DNA from: an uncultured Bacteroidales bacterium
Lineage (GTDB): Bacteria > Bacteroidota > Bacteroidia > Bacteroidales > Bacteroidaceae
Assembly (NCBI GenBank): GCA_902798685.1
Contig: CADBXO010000020.1
Coordinates: 1 to 52,912, forward strand
Direction of reading: 5' to 3'
DNA length: 52,912 nt
The position numbers and the translations under genes were made by a program. The notes beneath the pieces were generated by a model. That model was not told the origin of the DNA, did no database searches, and saw nothing but the letters and a program-made list of their open reading frames with translations. The first letter of the stretch is position 1. The number at the start of each line of letters is the position of its first letter. This document shows, piece after piece, positions 17,474 to 26,226 of the stretch.

Positions 17474-20400
17474 TTATGAGTTTACTATTTCTTCTGCAAT
17501 TATTTCTGCCTGTTTCAACACTGTTTCTGTAGCCAGTTGTTGCATATCTGGTGGATAACCATATCTGCGTAGCAGGCGTTTTACTGCAACTTTCATTTTT
17601 GCGCGGACGTTTTCCTTAATAGTCCAGTCAATAGAAGAGTTCTTGCGGATAGTTTCAGTGAGGACAACAGCCAATTCCTTGAGTTTGTCTTTGCCCATCA
17701 GTTCTCTGGCACTTTCATTATCGGCAACGGCAGAATAGAATGCATACTCATATGTGGTAAGGCCCATCTTATCTGCATCCTTATCTTTCTCAACGATAGT
17801 TTTGCTCAATTTGATAAGCTCGTCAATAACCTCGGCTGCTGAAATTATTTTGTTATGATAGCGAGTAATAGAGCTATCGAGCATTTCCATTAAAGTGCGG
17901 CCTTCAACAACATTGAATTTGGAACGGGCCTTGATTTCACCTTCCAAAAGTTTTTTCAGTACTTCAAGTGCAATGTTCTTGTGTTCCATTCCTTTCAGTT
18001 CCAGAAGGAACTCTTCTGATAGAATGGATATATCAGGCTTTTTAATGCCTGCCGCATCGAACAGGTCAATGACCTTCTCTGAAATCAAAGCCTTGTCTAT
18101 AACCTGTCGGATTGTGGTCTCAATTTCCTGGTCTGACTGCCCTGTGTCTGTCTGGTCAAATTTACATAAGCGGGCTTTCACAGCCTGGAAAAATGCCACC
18201 TCATCTTTTACTTCCATAGCAGCATCTTGAGGAATGGCTAATGCAAAGGCCTTTCCTAAAGCGGTTACTTCATTAACAAAGCGTTTCTTGCCATCATCCA
18301 GACCAAGAATGAAATCTTCGGCCTTAAGGATGCAAGAGAGTTTGCCCGATGTATCTGCGGTAAAATAGTTTTTATAGTCAAAGCCGAAGAACATCTGCTC
18401 TACTACTTCTAACTTCTCTTTTACCAGTTCAACAGCCTGTTCCTGTTGTAGTGTAGGGTCTCCTTTTCCGCCGGAATCAGAATAGAAAGACAAGGCTTTC
18501 TTTAAATCAGCTGCTATGCCTAAATAATCTACTACCAGACCACCTGGTTTATCCTTATAGACACGGTTGACACGGGCTATTGCCTGCATCAGATTATGTC
18601 CTTGCATTGGCTTATCAATATAGAGAGTATGCAGACAAGGAACATCAAAACCTGTGAGCCACATATCACGCACAATGACCAATTTCAGTTTGTCATCAGG
18701 GTCTTTCATACGTTCAGCCAAAGCCCTGCGCTGCTCCTTCGTTGTATGGTGTTTAGCTATATTGGCGCCATCTGAAGCTGATGAGGTCATAACCACTTTG
18801 ATAGCTCCTTTTGAAAGGTCATCAGAATGCCATTCGGGCCGGAGTTTTATGATTTCATCATATAGTTCAGTGGCTATCCTGCGGCTCATTGCCACTACCA
18901 TAGCTTTGCCCTCAAATACTTTCTGACGTTCTTCAAAATGTGTAACTATGTCCTTGGCAATATTTCTGATTCGTTCTGGACTACCAATGAGTGATTCAAG
19001 TTGTGTCCATTTGGCAATTGCTTTCTGAGTGTCATTCATATTCTCAGTTTGCAATTCCTTATCAAGGTCTTCAACCAATTGACGGCCTTCGGCACTTAGT
19101 TCCACTTTGGCCAAACGACTTTCATAATAGATGCGTACTGTAGCACCGTCTTCAACGGCTTGGGTTATGTCATACACATCAATATAATTGCCAAAGACTG
19201 CGGGTGTGTTTTTGTCTTCTTTTTCAATAGGCGTCCCGGTAAAGCCAAGATATGTGGCGTTTGGTAGTGCATCACGCAGATACTTGGCAAATCCATATTT
19301 GATTTCTGAACCGATTACCTCGTCGGCTTCATTCTTGACATCAACCGTCTTGGCTTTGAAACCGTATTGTGTGCGGTGAGCTTCATCGGCAATCACGATT
19401 ACGTTATTGCGATCGGTCAGTTGATCATAGACATTACCTGATTCGGGTTGGAACTTCTGTATGGTGGTAAATATCACACCTCCATATTGTACTTGTAGCA
19501 AGCGCTTAAGATGGTCGCGGCTTTCGGCTTGGACAGGAGTTTGCCGTAATAACTGCTTAGAGCCTGTAAAGGTGTCAAATAGCTGGTCGTCAAGGTCATT
19601 GCGGTCAGTAATGACAACAATAGTAGGGTTGTTGAGTATTTGCACAACCTTACCAACATAAAACACCATGGTCAGCGATTTGCCGCTGCCTTGTGTATGC
19701 CAAACAACACCGGCACGATGATCGCCTACTTGCTGTTTTTGCACAGTTTCAAAACCAAAGTTAGCCGGTGATTCAGCAATTGTATATTGTTGATTGACAC
19801 CTGTGGCTCTAATGGTTGAATCTACAGCTTTGTTTACAGCATAATATTGATGGTAAGCGGCAATTTTCTTAACTGTTTTTATGGTTGTTAGGCCAGTCTT
19901 AATGTCCTCCTGCTTTTGTTTCTCAAATACAGTGAACGAGCGTATCAGGTCAAGCAGTGTGTCCTTGCCCAACATACCGTTTACAAGGACCTCCAACTCG
20001 CTTATCAGGTGTGATGCTATGTTCTCGCCATCAGAGCTCTTCCATGCTGTATAACGGCTGAATCCTGCCGATAGTGAGCCGGCGCGTGCCTCTAGTCCGT
20101 CTGATATAACAATAAGGGCGTTATAAGTGAATAATGATGGAATCTGTTGCTTGTAAGTCTCAATTTGACGATAGGCACTTTGAAGTGTCGCGTTCTCATC
20201 GGCAGCATTCTTTAACTCAAATATTACCAGAGGCAGACCGTTTACAAACAGAATGACGTCTGGGCGGCGGTTGTGGCCGTTTTCTATTATGGTGAATTGG
20301 TTGACGGCAGTGAATTCGTTATTCCAGGGATCATTAAAGTCCACAAGCCAGACTCTTTCGCCTCGTTCTATACCGTTCTTGGTTATGGTAACCGGAATAC

Positions 20401-20686
20401 CTTCAATCAACATCCTGTGAAATGTCTCATTGTTCACAAGCATATCGGTTGATTCCAAGCGCATGGCAATCTTCACGGCCTCTTCCTGTACCAGCCAAGG
20501 TAATGAAGGGTTAAGACGCTTCACAGCGCTTTCCAACTTTTCCCGTAACACCACCTCGTCAAATCTGGAGCGCATAGGATACTCTCCGTCAGGTGTAATG
20601 TCTGGGCCATAGAGATAGTCGTATTTCTTGGCCTTCAGCAGGTCAATCAACATCTGCTCTATGTCTGACTCGTGGAGTTTGGTCAT
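17474..20686 (-). CDS. hsdR: Type I restriction enzyme HsdR (endonuclease/translocase subunit)
   Basis: This 1070-residue full-length R subunit cleaves DNA after ATP-driven translocation when the site recognised by HsdS is unmethylated. The N-terminal PD-(D/E)xK nuclease has D143 in RRPDVILF and E157-x-K159 in FELKN, followed by a QxxxY-type AYRQIETYK. The SF2 motor has Walker A HTQGSGKSL (about 330-338), DEAH at 434-437, YLGFTGTP, and late motifs DMWLTGFDVP and QAIARVNR. A helical C-terminal region that would contact HsdM/HsdS is present. No truncation is seen. It is the last of six minus-strand defence genes and runs into tcdA. Confidence 0.96.
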   Translation of the reverse strand: MTKLHESDIEQMLIDLLKAKKYDYLYGPDITPDGEYPMRSRFDEVVLREKLESAVKRLNPSLPWLVQEEAVKIAMRLESTDMLVNNETFHRMLIEGIPVTITKNGIERGERVWLVDFNDPWNNEFTAVNQFTIIENGHNRRPDVILFVNGLPLVIFELKNAADENATLQSAYRQIETYKQQIPSLFTYNALIVISDGLEARAGSLSAGFSRYTAWKSSDGENIASHLISELEVLVNGMLGKDTLLDLIRSFTVFEKQKQEDIKTGLTTIKTVKKIAAYHQYYAVNKAVDSTIRATGVNQQYTIAESPANFGFETVQKQQVGDHRAGVVWHTQGSGKSLTMVFYVGKVVQILNNPTIVVITDRNDLDDQLFDTFTGSKQLLRQTPVQAESRDHLKRLLQVQYGGVIFTTIQKFQPESGNVYDQLTDRNNVIVIADEAHRTQYGFKAKTVDVKNEADEVIGSEIKYGFAKYLRDALPNATYLGFTGTPIEKEDKNTPAVFGNYIDVYDITQAVEDGATVRIYYESRLAKVELSAEGRQLVEDLDKELQTENMNDTQKAIAKWTQLESLIGSPERIRNIAKDIVTHFEERQKVFEGKAMVVAMSRRIATELYDEIIKLRPEWHSDDLSKGAIKVVMTSSASDGANIAKHHTTKEQRRALAERMKDPDDKLKLVIVRDMWLTGFDVPCLHTLYIDKPMQGHNLMQAIARVNRVYKDKPGGLVVDYLGIAADLKKALSFYSDSGGKGDPTLQQEQAVELVKEKLEVVEQMFFGFDYKNYFTADTSGKLSCILKAEDFILGLDDGKKRFVNEVTALGKAFALAIPQDAAMEVKDEVAFFQAVKARLCKFDQTDTGQSDQEIETTIRQVIDKALISEKVIDLFDAAGIKKPDISILSEEFLLELKGMEHKNIALEVLKKLLEGEIKARSKFNVVEGRTLMEMLDSSITRYHNKIISAAEVIDELIKLSKTIVEKDKDADKMGLTTYEYAFYSAVADNESARELMGKDKLKELAVVLTETIRKNSSIDWTIKENVRAKMKVAVKRLLRRYGYPPDMQQLATETVLKQAEIIAEEIVNS

Positions 20687-20721
20687 TTTGGGGCATATTA
20701 GAAAATCGTAAAGTTATATAT

Positions 20722-21534
20722 TCATAATGAACATTTATTCTTTACATACTCTAGAATATTATCCTCTATGAAGATTCTATTTCTAAGGGAAACTATTATA
20801 TTGCAATCATTCTCTATGTTTATGGTATCAGTAATCTTAAATAATTGTTCGTTTAAATACTTTATGATGTCTTCATCTGTCTTATTAGAATATTCAGAGA
20901 TATCCCATGCGGAGTTATTTAACAAATCACTCATTTCTTTTAATATTCCTCTGTATTCCTCATTAGTGATAGTCTTAATATTGGTATTTTCTCTTAAATA
21001 ATAATTGGGCTTTTCTTTGTTGATTGTTTCTATCATTCTTTTAATCACATTTGTCTTTTCGTAATTAAATTCTATGTATGACGGCATTTGGATACTTTTA
21101 ATTACAGAATAAGCCCAGTCCATGCTAAATAACAAATTGTCAATGCGATGAGTCAACATAGAATAATTAGATAGTTGTAGTTCAAAATCAATACTGTGGT
21201 TTTCAAATTCTTTTTTTACTCTTTTGAAATCATCTATTCGACTTTGATAATAGTTTCTTTCTTTTTCGTCAACAATAGCAGTGATGCCTGTGCTTAAGTC
21301 ATAATAAAACAAATTGCAAATCCTATATATGTCTTTTATGCATCTATATAACTCTCGATATATTTGATTTAATGCTATTTTATTTTGTCTTTCCTGCAAA
21401 TCGTTTTGTCTGTCACCTATACTCTTTGTAGTTCTCCATATTAGGAATGAGAATAATCCTGTTAGGAGAGCGCTGATAAGTGCAATACAATCACTAATGT
21501 CAATTATTGATATAAAACAGCATAATGTCATCAT
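20722..21534 (-). CDS. AT-rich single-pass membrane protein in the restriction locus, unknown function
   Basis: This 270-residue protein of unrecognised family begins with a hydrophobic segment (about 12-32, DCIALISALLTGLFSFLIW). It then has a long, charged, largely helical cytoplasmic part with many K, E, N and I residues (for example RQNDLQERQNKIALNQIY and SRIDDFKRVKKEFENH). No nuclease, ATPase or protease motif is visible. Base composition is clearly more AT-rich than in the flanking housekeeping genes. It sits between the Abi-C-like gene and hsdR on the same strand, so it probably belongs to the defence operon, perhaps as a membrane-anchored accessory or effector. The function is unknown. 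Confidence 0.7.
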   Translation of the reverse strand: MMTLCCFISIIDISDCIALISALLTGLFSFLIWRTTKSIGDRQNDLQERQNKIALNQIYRELYRCIKDIYRICNLFYYDLSTGITAIVDEKERNYYQSRIDDFKRVKKEFENHSIDFELQLSNYSMLTHRIDNLLFSMDWAYSVIKSIQMPSYIEFNYEKTNVIKRMIETINKEKPNYYLRENTNIKTITNEEYRGILKEMSDLLNNSAWDISEYSNKTDEDIIKYLNEQLFKITDTINIENDCNIIVSLRNRIFIEDNILEYVKNKCSL

Positions 21535-21561
21535 TGTCCCTTTTTAGATATGGTTGTTTTT

Positions 21562-22332
21562 TTAGAAAGGTAGATCAATTATTTCTTCTTGTTCATTGCC
21601 TCCTACAGGAGGATATTTTAGCTTATAGAATGAGTTTAAAAACTTTCCAATTGTACATATGGCATTTATTACCATATATACATACATTTCATCCTGTACT
21701 ATGTAGTCCTCACTGATATGTCCATGAAAGTTGGTTTTATCGCTTCTTAAATCTTCAATGGCTTTACAAGATCTTAATAACCCGGATCCTAACTCCTTTA
21801 TTTCATCTGGCATATTTAAATCAGGGAACATCTTAAAGGCTTTAAGTAGGTTCATTGTTAATTTGTAAAGCGTATCACCTTTGTTGCTTTCAATATGGAT
21901 CCTTCCATCTTTCAGTATTTCCTTAATTATACTTTCCAAAGCAGAATTGGCTAATCCGATAGCAGTATCAGGCTCACTTTCAATTTTTTTGTAGGCTTGT
22001 TCAAACATCGCACTAGCCGACGGATATTCATCCTTTATTTCGTTACGAAATGTCGGAATTGATGGTATGAAATCCGGAGTTTCAATTCCCATGTCAATGG
22101 CAATCTTTATTAATGTTTCGCCATCCAGTTCATTCAATGTCCTTCGTAAATCTATGGTTGTAGAGTCTTCCTCTTTATGAAATATGAAAAAATTCTTTTG
22201 GAATGCATCTATGTTGTACTGCCACTTTTGCATATAGAATTTTACGTAATCATATGATTTGAATTCTTTAAAAATTGCGTCATTGACTTTTGTTATCAAG
22301 TTCATATGATAGCGCGGGGACATTATATCCAT
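21562..22332 (-). CDS. Abortive infection C-terminal (Abi-C)-domain-like protein
   Basis: This 256-residue protein has a C-terminal half (about 110-235) resembling the abortive-infection C-terminal domain. A pair of helices, IGLANSALESIIKEIL, is followed by DTLYKLTMNLLKAF and by SCKAIEDLRSDKTNFHGH, with the R-x(n)-HG ending characteristic of that helical, HEPN-related group. The N-terminal half (about 1-105) has no recognised motif. The start is only 3 nt from the stop of the MNT-HsdS gene, so it is part of the same operon. Such proteins are often phage-triggered growth-arrest effectors, but the catalytic histidine context is weak, so the assignment is moderate. Confidence 0.65.
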   Translation of the reverse strand: MDIMSPRYHMNLITKVNDAIFKEFKSYDYVKFYMQKWQYNIDAFQKNFFIFHKEEDSTTIDLRRTLNELDGETLIKIAIDMGIETPDFIPSIPTFRNEIKDEYPSASAMFEQAYKKIESEPDTAIGLANSALESIIKEILKDGRIHIESNKGDTLYKLTMNLLKAFKMFPDLNMPDEIKELGSGLLRSCKAIEDLRSDKTNFHGHISEDYIVQDEMYVYMVINAICTIGKFLNSFYKLKYPPVGGNEQEEIIDLPF

Positions 22333-22335
22333 AAT

Positions 22336-23787
22336 CTATAGTTTGATTTCATTTGACATTATTCTGGGTAGCAACCCGTCGCGAGTCTGGATAAGAGTAT
22401 TTATCTGTTCGTTGTTGCTTTCTATTTTTTTAATTAGGCTTTCTATTGGTGCTGTCATCAACAACAAATCTTCTTTGGATGGCACTAACACCATAGCGGT
22501 ATCTAAATCGCTACGCTTGATATGTCCCATTGTGGTTGCATGGCTTTGGGCAATTGAAATGAAATCCTTCAAGTGATGCTTGCACCAAAAATAGTAGAAC
22601 CATTTCGGATAGTTGTTGGAAGTAACTTTAAATAGATGCTGATTTAATATACAATCTTCACTATCCCAGATTTTAACCATCAATGATGCAGACCAAGCAA
22701 AAATTACATCTCCAGCATGGACAATATATTCATCTCCGACCTCAGTTGTAGCCCAATCAGAGTCATTCCCTATTCCGCTTGATAATTCACGGATTTTTAA
22801 GACTGGCAATTTGTCTATTCCGTTCTTCGGCGGATACTTTTGGCAAGCCAAACCATTTAAGAATGTTGCAACAGAACTCAATGGCTTTTCTTCCCACTCC
22901 TCCTTAGGCTCCATTACGAACCACTGTCTGAACAGTGTCTCGGCAATGGCTTCGAGGGTGGCGTTCTCGCGGCGCAAAAGATATATCTTGTCGTCTAGGG
23001 ATGAAAGGATTGAGGCAATGCGTTTTTGCTCTGTTAATGGCGGACTTGAAAAGGTGTAATTCCGCATTGTGTTCAAGGAAATATGTTGAATTGTAGAGCC
23101 AGTGGACATTCTATCAATATATCCCTTAAACCGCGGAGATTGCAGTTCGTAATACAGATACAATCGGTCGATAATAGATGGATTTGGATTTATGTAGCAA
23201 GCGCCCTTCCCCAAAATACACTTTTCGCCTCTATACAAAGCAATGTTACCTATTGTTCCATCAATAGAATACAAAATGGTTGTTTCATTTAATGGTGATG
23301 AATATTTCAAATACTCTTCATATGTGGATTTCTTTTCAGGATCGTTATCAACAATAAAACCATTTGCAATGTTCTTTGCATTAACAAATATGTAATCACC
23401 TCCTTCTTTAAAAACGGGAGCCTTATGTAATCCGTCACTTAATTCAGTGCAAATTTCTCCCAACTTATATTCTTTCCACTCGCATTCCTGTTCGTAGATG
23501 GTTATGCCTACGCGTTGGATATGGTCAATGAGAGCCTGGTTTTTCAAGGTATGTAAGATTGATATATCGAACTGGTATGGTAGGAGCAAGTCATCTATTG
23601 CAAGACTAAGATGATTAAGGTCTGTATGGGTAAGTTCATTTCCTTCTAATGTGATGTCAATATCGGAAAAAGGTTTGTAATTACCCTTGGCGCGTGATCC
23701 ATATAATATCACACGCTTAATACGTTCGTTGGAGGCAAACACCTCGCTTATCTTTACCAGTTCTATGTCCTTTAATCCGTAAGGCAT
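22336..23787 (-). CDS. hsdS: MNT nucleotidyltransferase antitoxin fused to type I specificity subunit HsdS
   Basis: This 483-residue two-part protein has a minimal nucleotidyltransferase domain of the MntA type at residues 1-100. It carries GSRAKG at 30-35, the catalytic pair D42-x-D44 (SDIDI) and a third acidic residue D74 (FDISIL). Residues 103-483 are a complete HsdS: TRD1 about 105-248, conserved helix 249-290 (PPLTEQKRIASILSSLDDKI), TRD2 about 298-435 and a distal helix to 483. HsdS sets the DNA target of the HsdM/HsdR complex. MntA enzymes AMPylate and so neutralise HEPN toxins, and a HEPN gene lies 2 nt upstream. The junction is seamless (IYEQECEWKEYKLG). A single-base change at 23482 would split it into two overlapping genes. 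Confidence 0.88.
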   Translation of the reverse strand: MPYGLKDIELVKISEVFASNERIKRVILYGSRAKGNYKPFSDIDITLEGNELTHTDLNHLSLAIDDLLLPYQFDISILHTLKNQALIDHIQRVGITIYEQECEWKEYKLGEICTELSDGLHKAPVFKEGGDYIFVNAKNIANGFIVDNDPEKKSTYEEYLKYSSPLNETTILYSIDGTIGNIALYRGEKCILGKGACYINPNPSIIDRLYLYYELQSPRFKGYIDRMSTGSTIQHISLNTMRNYTFSSPPLTEQKRIASILSSLDDKIYLLRRENATLEAIAETLFRQWFVMEPKEEWEEKPLSSVATFLNGLACQKYPPKNGIDKLPVLKIRELSSGIGNDSDWATTEVGDEYIVHAGDVIFAWSASLMVKIWDSEDCILNQHLFKVTSNNYPKWFYYFWCKHHLKDFISIAQSHATTMGHIKRSDLDTAMVLVPSKEDLLLMTAPIESLIKKIESNNEQINTLIQTRDGLLPRIMSNEIKL

Positions 23788-23789
23788 AA

Positions 23790-24233
23790 TTAAAACAAAG
23801 TGGGTTCCAATCCCGATAGAGGGAGCATTTTGCGCTCAAAAGCATTGAACAGAGGGGCGTAATTATCAATTATGGCAGAGAGAATGGATTGCGCTGTCTC
23901 ATCATCGTAATTGTGTGATGTTAAATTCCGGTCTTCAATGGAATCCATCCAGCGTTCATCTTTAATAAGGCCAATTTCAAGCGCCTTGCGGAATGCATCT
24001 CTTGATCCCTGTATGTTTGTATATCCTTGATACTCGGCATAATCTTTCATTACTTTCCATGCCAGTTCATGCGTGTATTCAAACCTTTGTATTAAGCCTT
24101 CTTCAAGTAAATCGTCCACTTCCTCATCCCAATCCATCTGATCGGAAACAATTTCAACGGCTTGGTTGAATCTGGCCAATGCCCTACGATAATTGCTGAA
24201 CCGTTGTATCCATCTGATATCTTTATCTTCCAT
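23790..24233 (-). CDS. hepT: HEPN toxin, HepT/HI0074 family (nucleotidyltransferase substrate-binding protein)
   Basis: This 147-residue all-helical HEPN protein of the HI0074/HepT type has the conserved helix LIQRFEYTHELAWKVMKDY at about 47-65. The catalytic and AMPylation motif R-x4-H-x-Y is fully present as R102-NLTS-H107-N-Y109. In characterised HepT-MntA systems the R/H pair gives RNase activity on tRNA and the Tyr is AMPylated by MntA to silence it. Its predicted partner is the MNT domain fused to HsdS immediately downstream (2-nt gap), and hsdM is upstream. Everything required for an active toxin is visible; the target RNA is not known here. Confidence 0.9.
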   Translation of the reverse strand: MEDKDIRWIQRFSNYRRALARFNQAVEIVSDQMDWDEEVDDLLEEGLIQRFEYTHELAWKVMKDYAEYQGYTNIQGSRDAFRKALEIGLIKDERWMDSIEDRNLTSHNYDDETAQSILSAIIDNYAPLFNAFERKMLPLSGLEPTLF

Positions 24234-24297
24234 AATTCAATATTTGTATGTTCTATTTATTCTTTCCACTAAATCCGTTTTTCCATCTGTTCTATAA

Positions 24298-25818
24298 TCA
24301 GTCATTTTTTATCTTTCCCAAGTTCTCCAGAATCAGCATATTCAGCCTGTCTTCTTCTTTGAGTTGCTGTTCAAACTCGGCTTTGAGAGCGCTGAAACGT
24401 TCTGCAAAGTTGAAATCATCCTCTTCTTCGGGCAGACCAACGTAACGACCCGGGGTGAGGACATAGTCCATTTCTGCAACTCTGGAAATTGGAATAGATG
24501 CACAGAAACCAGCAATGTCCTTATATCCTGGTGATTCGTCGCGCCACAGATGATATATGGCTGCAATATCTTTAATGTCTGTTTCGGACAATTCTCGTGT
24601 TCTGCGGTTTATTAGATGCCCTTTATCGCGTGCATCTATAAACAGTATTTCTCCTACTCGTTTTGAACGGTTACGTGATACGAACCATAAGCAGGCGGGG
24701 ATTTGCGTATTAAGGAACAGTTTTGCTGGTAGGTTAACTATGCAGGCTATAAGACCTTTGTCAATCAAAGCTTTTCTTATTTCGCCTTCTCCTCCAGTCT
24801 TTGAGGTAAGAGAGCCTCTAGCTAATACAAACCCGGCCTGTCCAGATGGTGCCAAGTGGTATATGAAATGTTGAATCCAAGCAAAGTTGGCATTGCCAGT
24901 AGGGGGCGTACCATATTGCCAACGGGCATCATTGCGCAATTGGTCTCCGCTCCAGTCACTGTCGTTAAACGGAGGATTTGCCATTACAAAATCAGCCTTT
25001 ACATCGCGGAGAGCATCATTTAGGAAAGAACCTTCTGTGTTCCATTTGACCTGTGAAGCATCAATGCCACGGATGGCAAGGTTCATTTTACAGAGTCTCC
25101 ATGTGGTCTGGTTGCTTTCTTGACCGTATATGGATATGTTTTCAACTATTCCTTGATGCTCCTTGACAAACTTCTCACTTTGAACAAACATTCCTCCCGA
25201 ACCGCAGCAGGGGTCAAGAACACGGCCTTTATATGGCTCAAGCATATTGACTAATAATTCAACAACACTGCGTGGGGTGTAGAATTGCCCGCCTTTCTTG
25301 CCTTCAGCTAATGCAAACTCCCCCAAAAAGAATTCAAAAACATGTCCCAGCAGGTCTGCACTTTTGGTGCTGGTGTTCTGAAGTGTGGAGTTGCCAATTA
25401 AGTCTATAAGTTCGCCAAGACTTGTGGCATCAAGATTAGGGCGTGCAAAGACCTTGGGGAGGACGCCTTTGAGAGATTTGTTTTCGCGCTCAATGACATC
25501 CATTGCATCGTCAATATATTTTCCAATTTGAGGATTTTTAACCTTGGACACCAAATATGACCAACGGGCATTGGAGGGTACATAGAAAACATTTTCTGCT
25601 GCGTACTCCTCACGGTCCTCTGGGTCGGCTCCATCAGTTTGTTGCTTAACCAATTGGTTATATAACTGCTCAAATGAAACTGAAATATATCTCAAGAAAA
25701 TCAATCCCAGGACTACGTGCTTGTATTCTGCTGCGTCAATATTTTTGCGCAGTTTGTCTGCCGCTTTCCAAAGTTGCTTTTCTAACGGTTCTTCTGTATG
25801 TTCTGTTTTTTTAGCCAT
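24298..25818 (-). CDS. hsdM: Type I restriction-modification DNA methyltransferase HsdM
   Basis: This 506-residue N6-adenine methyltransferase subunit has a helical N-terminal HsdM domain (about 10-140), then GGQFYTPRSVVELLV. The SAM-binding motif I is LDPCCGSGGMF (201-211) and the catalytic motif IV is NPPF (281-284). With HsdS it methylates and protects the host recognition site, and with HsdR added it restricts foreign DNA. It is the first gene of the defence operon, with 64 bp separating it from the HEPN gene. No disruption is seen. Confidence 0.96.
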   Translation of the reverse strand: MAKKTEHTEEPLEKQLWKAADKLRKNIDAAEYKHVVLGLIFLRYISVSFEQLYNQLVKQQTDGADPEDREEYAAENVFYVPSNARWSYLVSKVKNPQIGKYIDDAMDVIERENKSLKGVLPKVFARPNLDATSLGELIDLIGNSTLQNTSTKSADLLGHVFEFFLGEFALAEGKKGGQFYTPRSVVELLVNMLEPYKGRVLDPCCGSGGMFVQSEKFVKEHQGIVENISIYGQESNQTTWRLCKMNLAIRGIDASQVKWNTEGSFLNDALRDVKADFVMANPPFNDSDWSGDQLRNDARWQYGTPPTGNANFAWIQHFIYHLAPSGQAGFVLARGSLTSKTGGEGEIRKALIDKGLIACIVNLPAKLFLNTQIPACLWFVSRNRSKRVGEILFIDARDKGHLINRRTRELSETDIKDIAAIYHLWRDESPGYKDIAGFCASIPISRVAEMDYVLTPGRYVGLPEEEDDFNFAERFSALKAEFEQQLKEEDRLNMLILENLGKIKND

Positions 25819-25904
25819 TGCTAATGATGCTGTGTATCAACGGGTAAATTTGTATAAAGATATGTTTTTATTTTCATATAAGAGCAAAGTACTTTGAAGA
25901 AGGT

Positions 25905-25933
25905 ACAAAAAAACCGGCACCTGTCGGTGCCGG
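25905..25933 (-). terminator. Terminator downstream of the small secreted protein gene
   Basis: A perfect 8-bp stem (CCGGCACC at 25914-25921, GGTGCCGG at 25926-25933) with a 4-nt loop is followed on the minus strand by a run of T. It isolates hsdM from the upstream gene. Confidence 0.8.
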
Positions 25934-25980
25934 CCCTTACTAACCTTTTACCTTTAATCCTTTTATAAATATCTCAGTAT

Positions 25981-26226
25981 TTATTTAGCTATACGATTGT
26001 TGAAGTATTCCATTGAAACGCTGTTCATAGCAACCTCGTTCTGCTCTGAAACCAGGATCTGGCTGAACATGTCGGTGTAAACTTCCTTGATGTCGTGAAG
26101 GGCGTCGGCCTGGTTGAGTTCTGCAACTACGTCGGCTACGGTAGCCTCATTCTCGTTAACACTCTGAGCGTTTACACTGATTCCGAAGAACATTGCTGCA
26201 ACGGCAGCGAAGAAAATCTTTTTCAT
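25981..26226 (-). CDS. Small secreted protein, unknown function
   Basis: This 81-residue protein has a clear signal peptide, MKKIFFAAVAAMFFGISVNAQ, leaving a mature acidic peptide of about 60 residues (VNENEATVADVVAELNQADALHD onwards) with no cysteines and no recognised family. The in-frame upstream extension to 26367 is AT-rich leader sequence and does not look coding, so ATG 26226 is chosen. Small secreted proteins of this kind are common and mostly uncharacterised in the phylum. The gene has its own terminator. Confidence 0.65.
   Translation of the reverse strand: MKKIFFAAVAAMFFGISVNAQSVNENEATVADVVAELNQADALHDIKEVYTDMFSQILVSEQNEVAMNSVSMEYFNNRIAK

Noticed and set aside
22336-23787. Phase-variable HsdS shuffling locus
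   Set aside because: Only one hsdS is present, with no second specificity gene, inverted repeats or invertase nearby.
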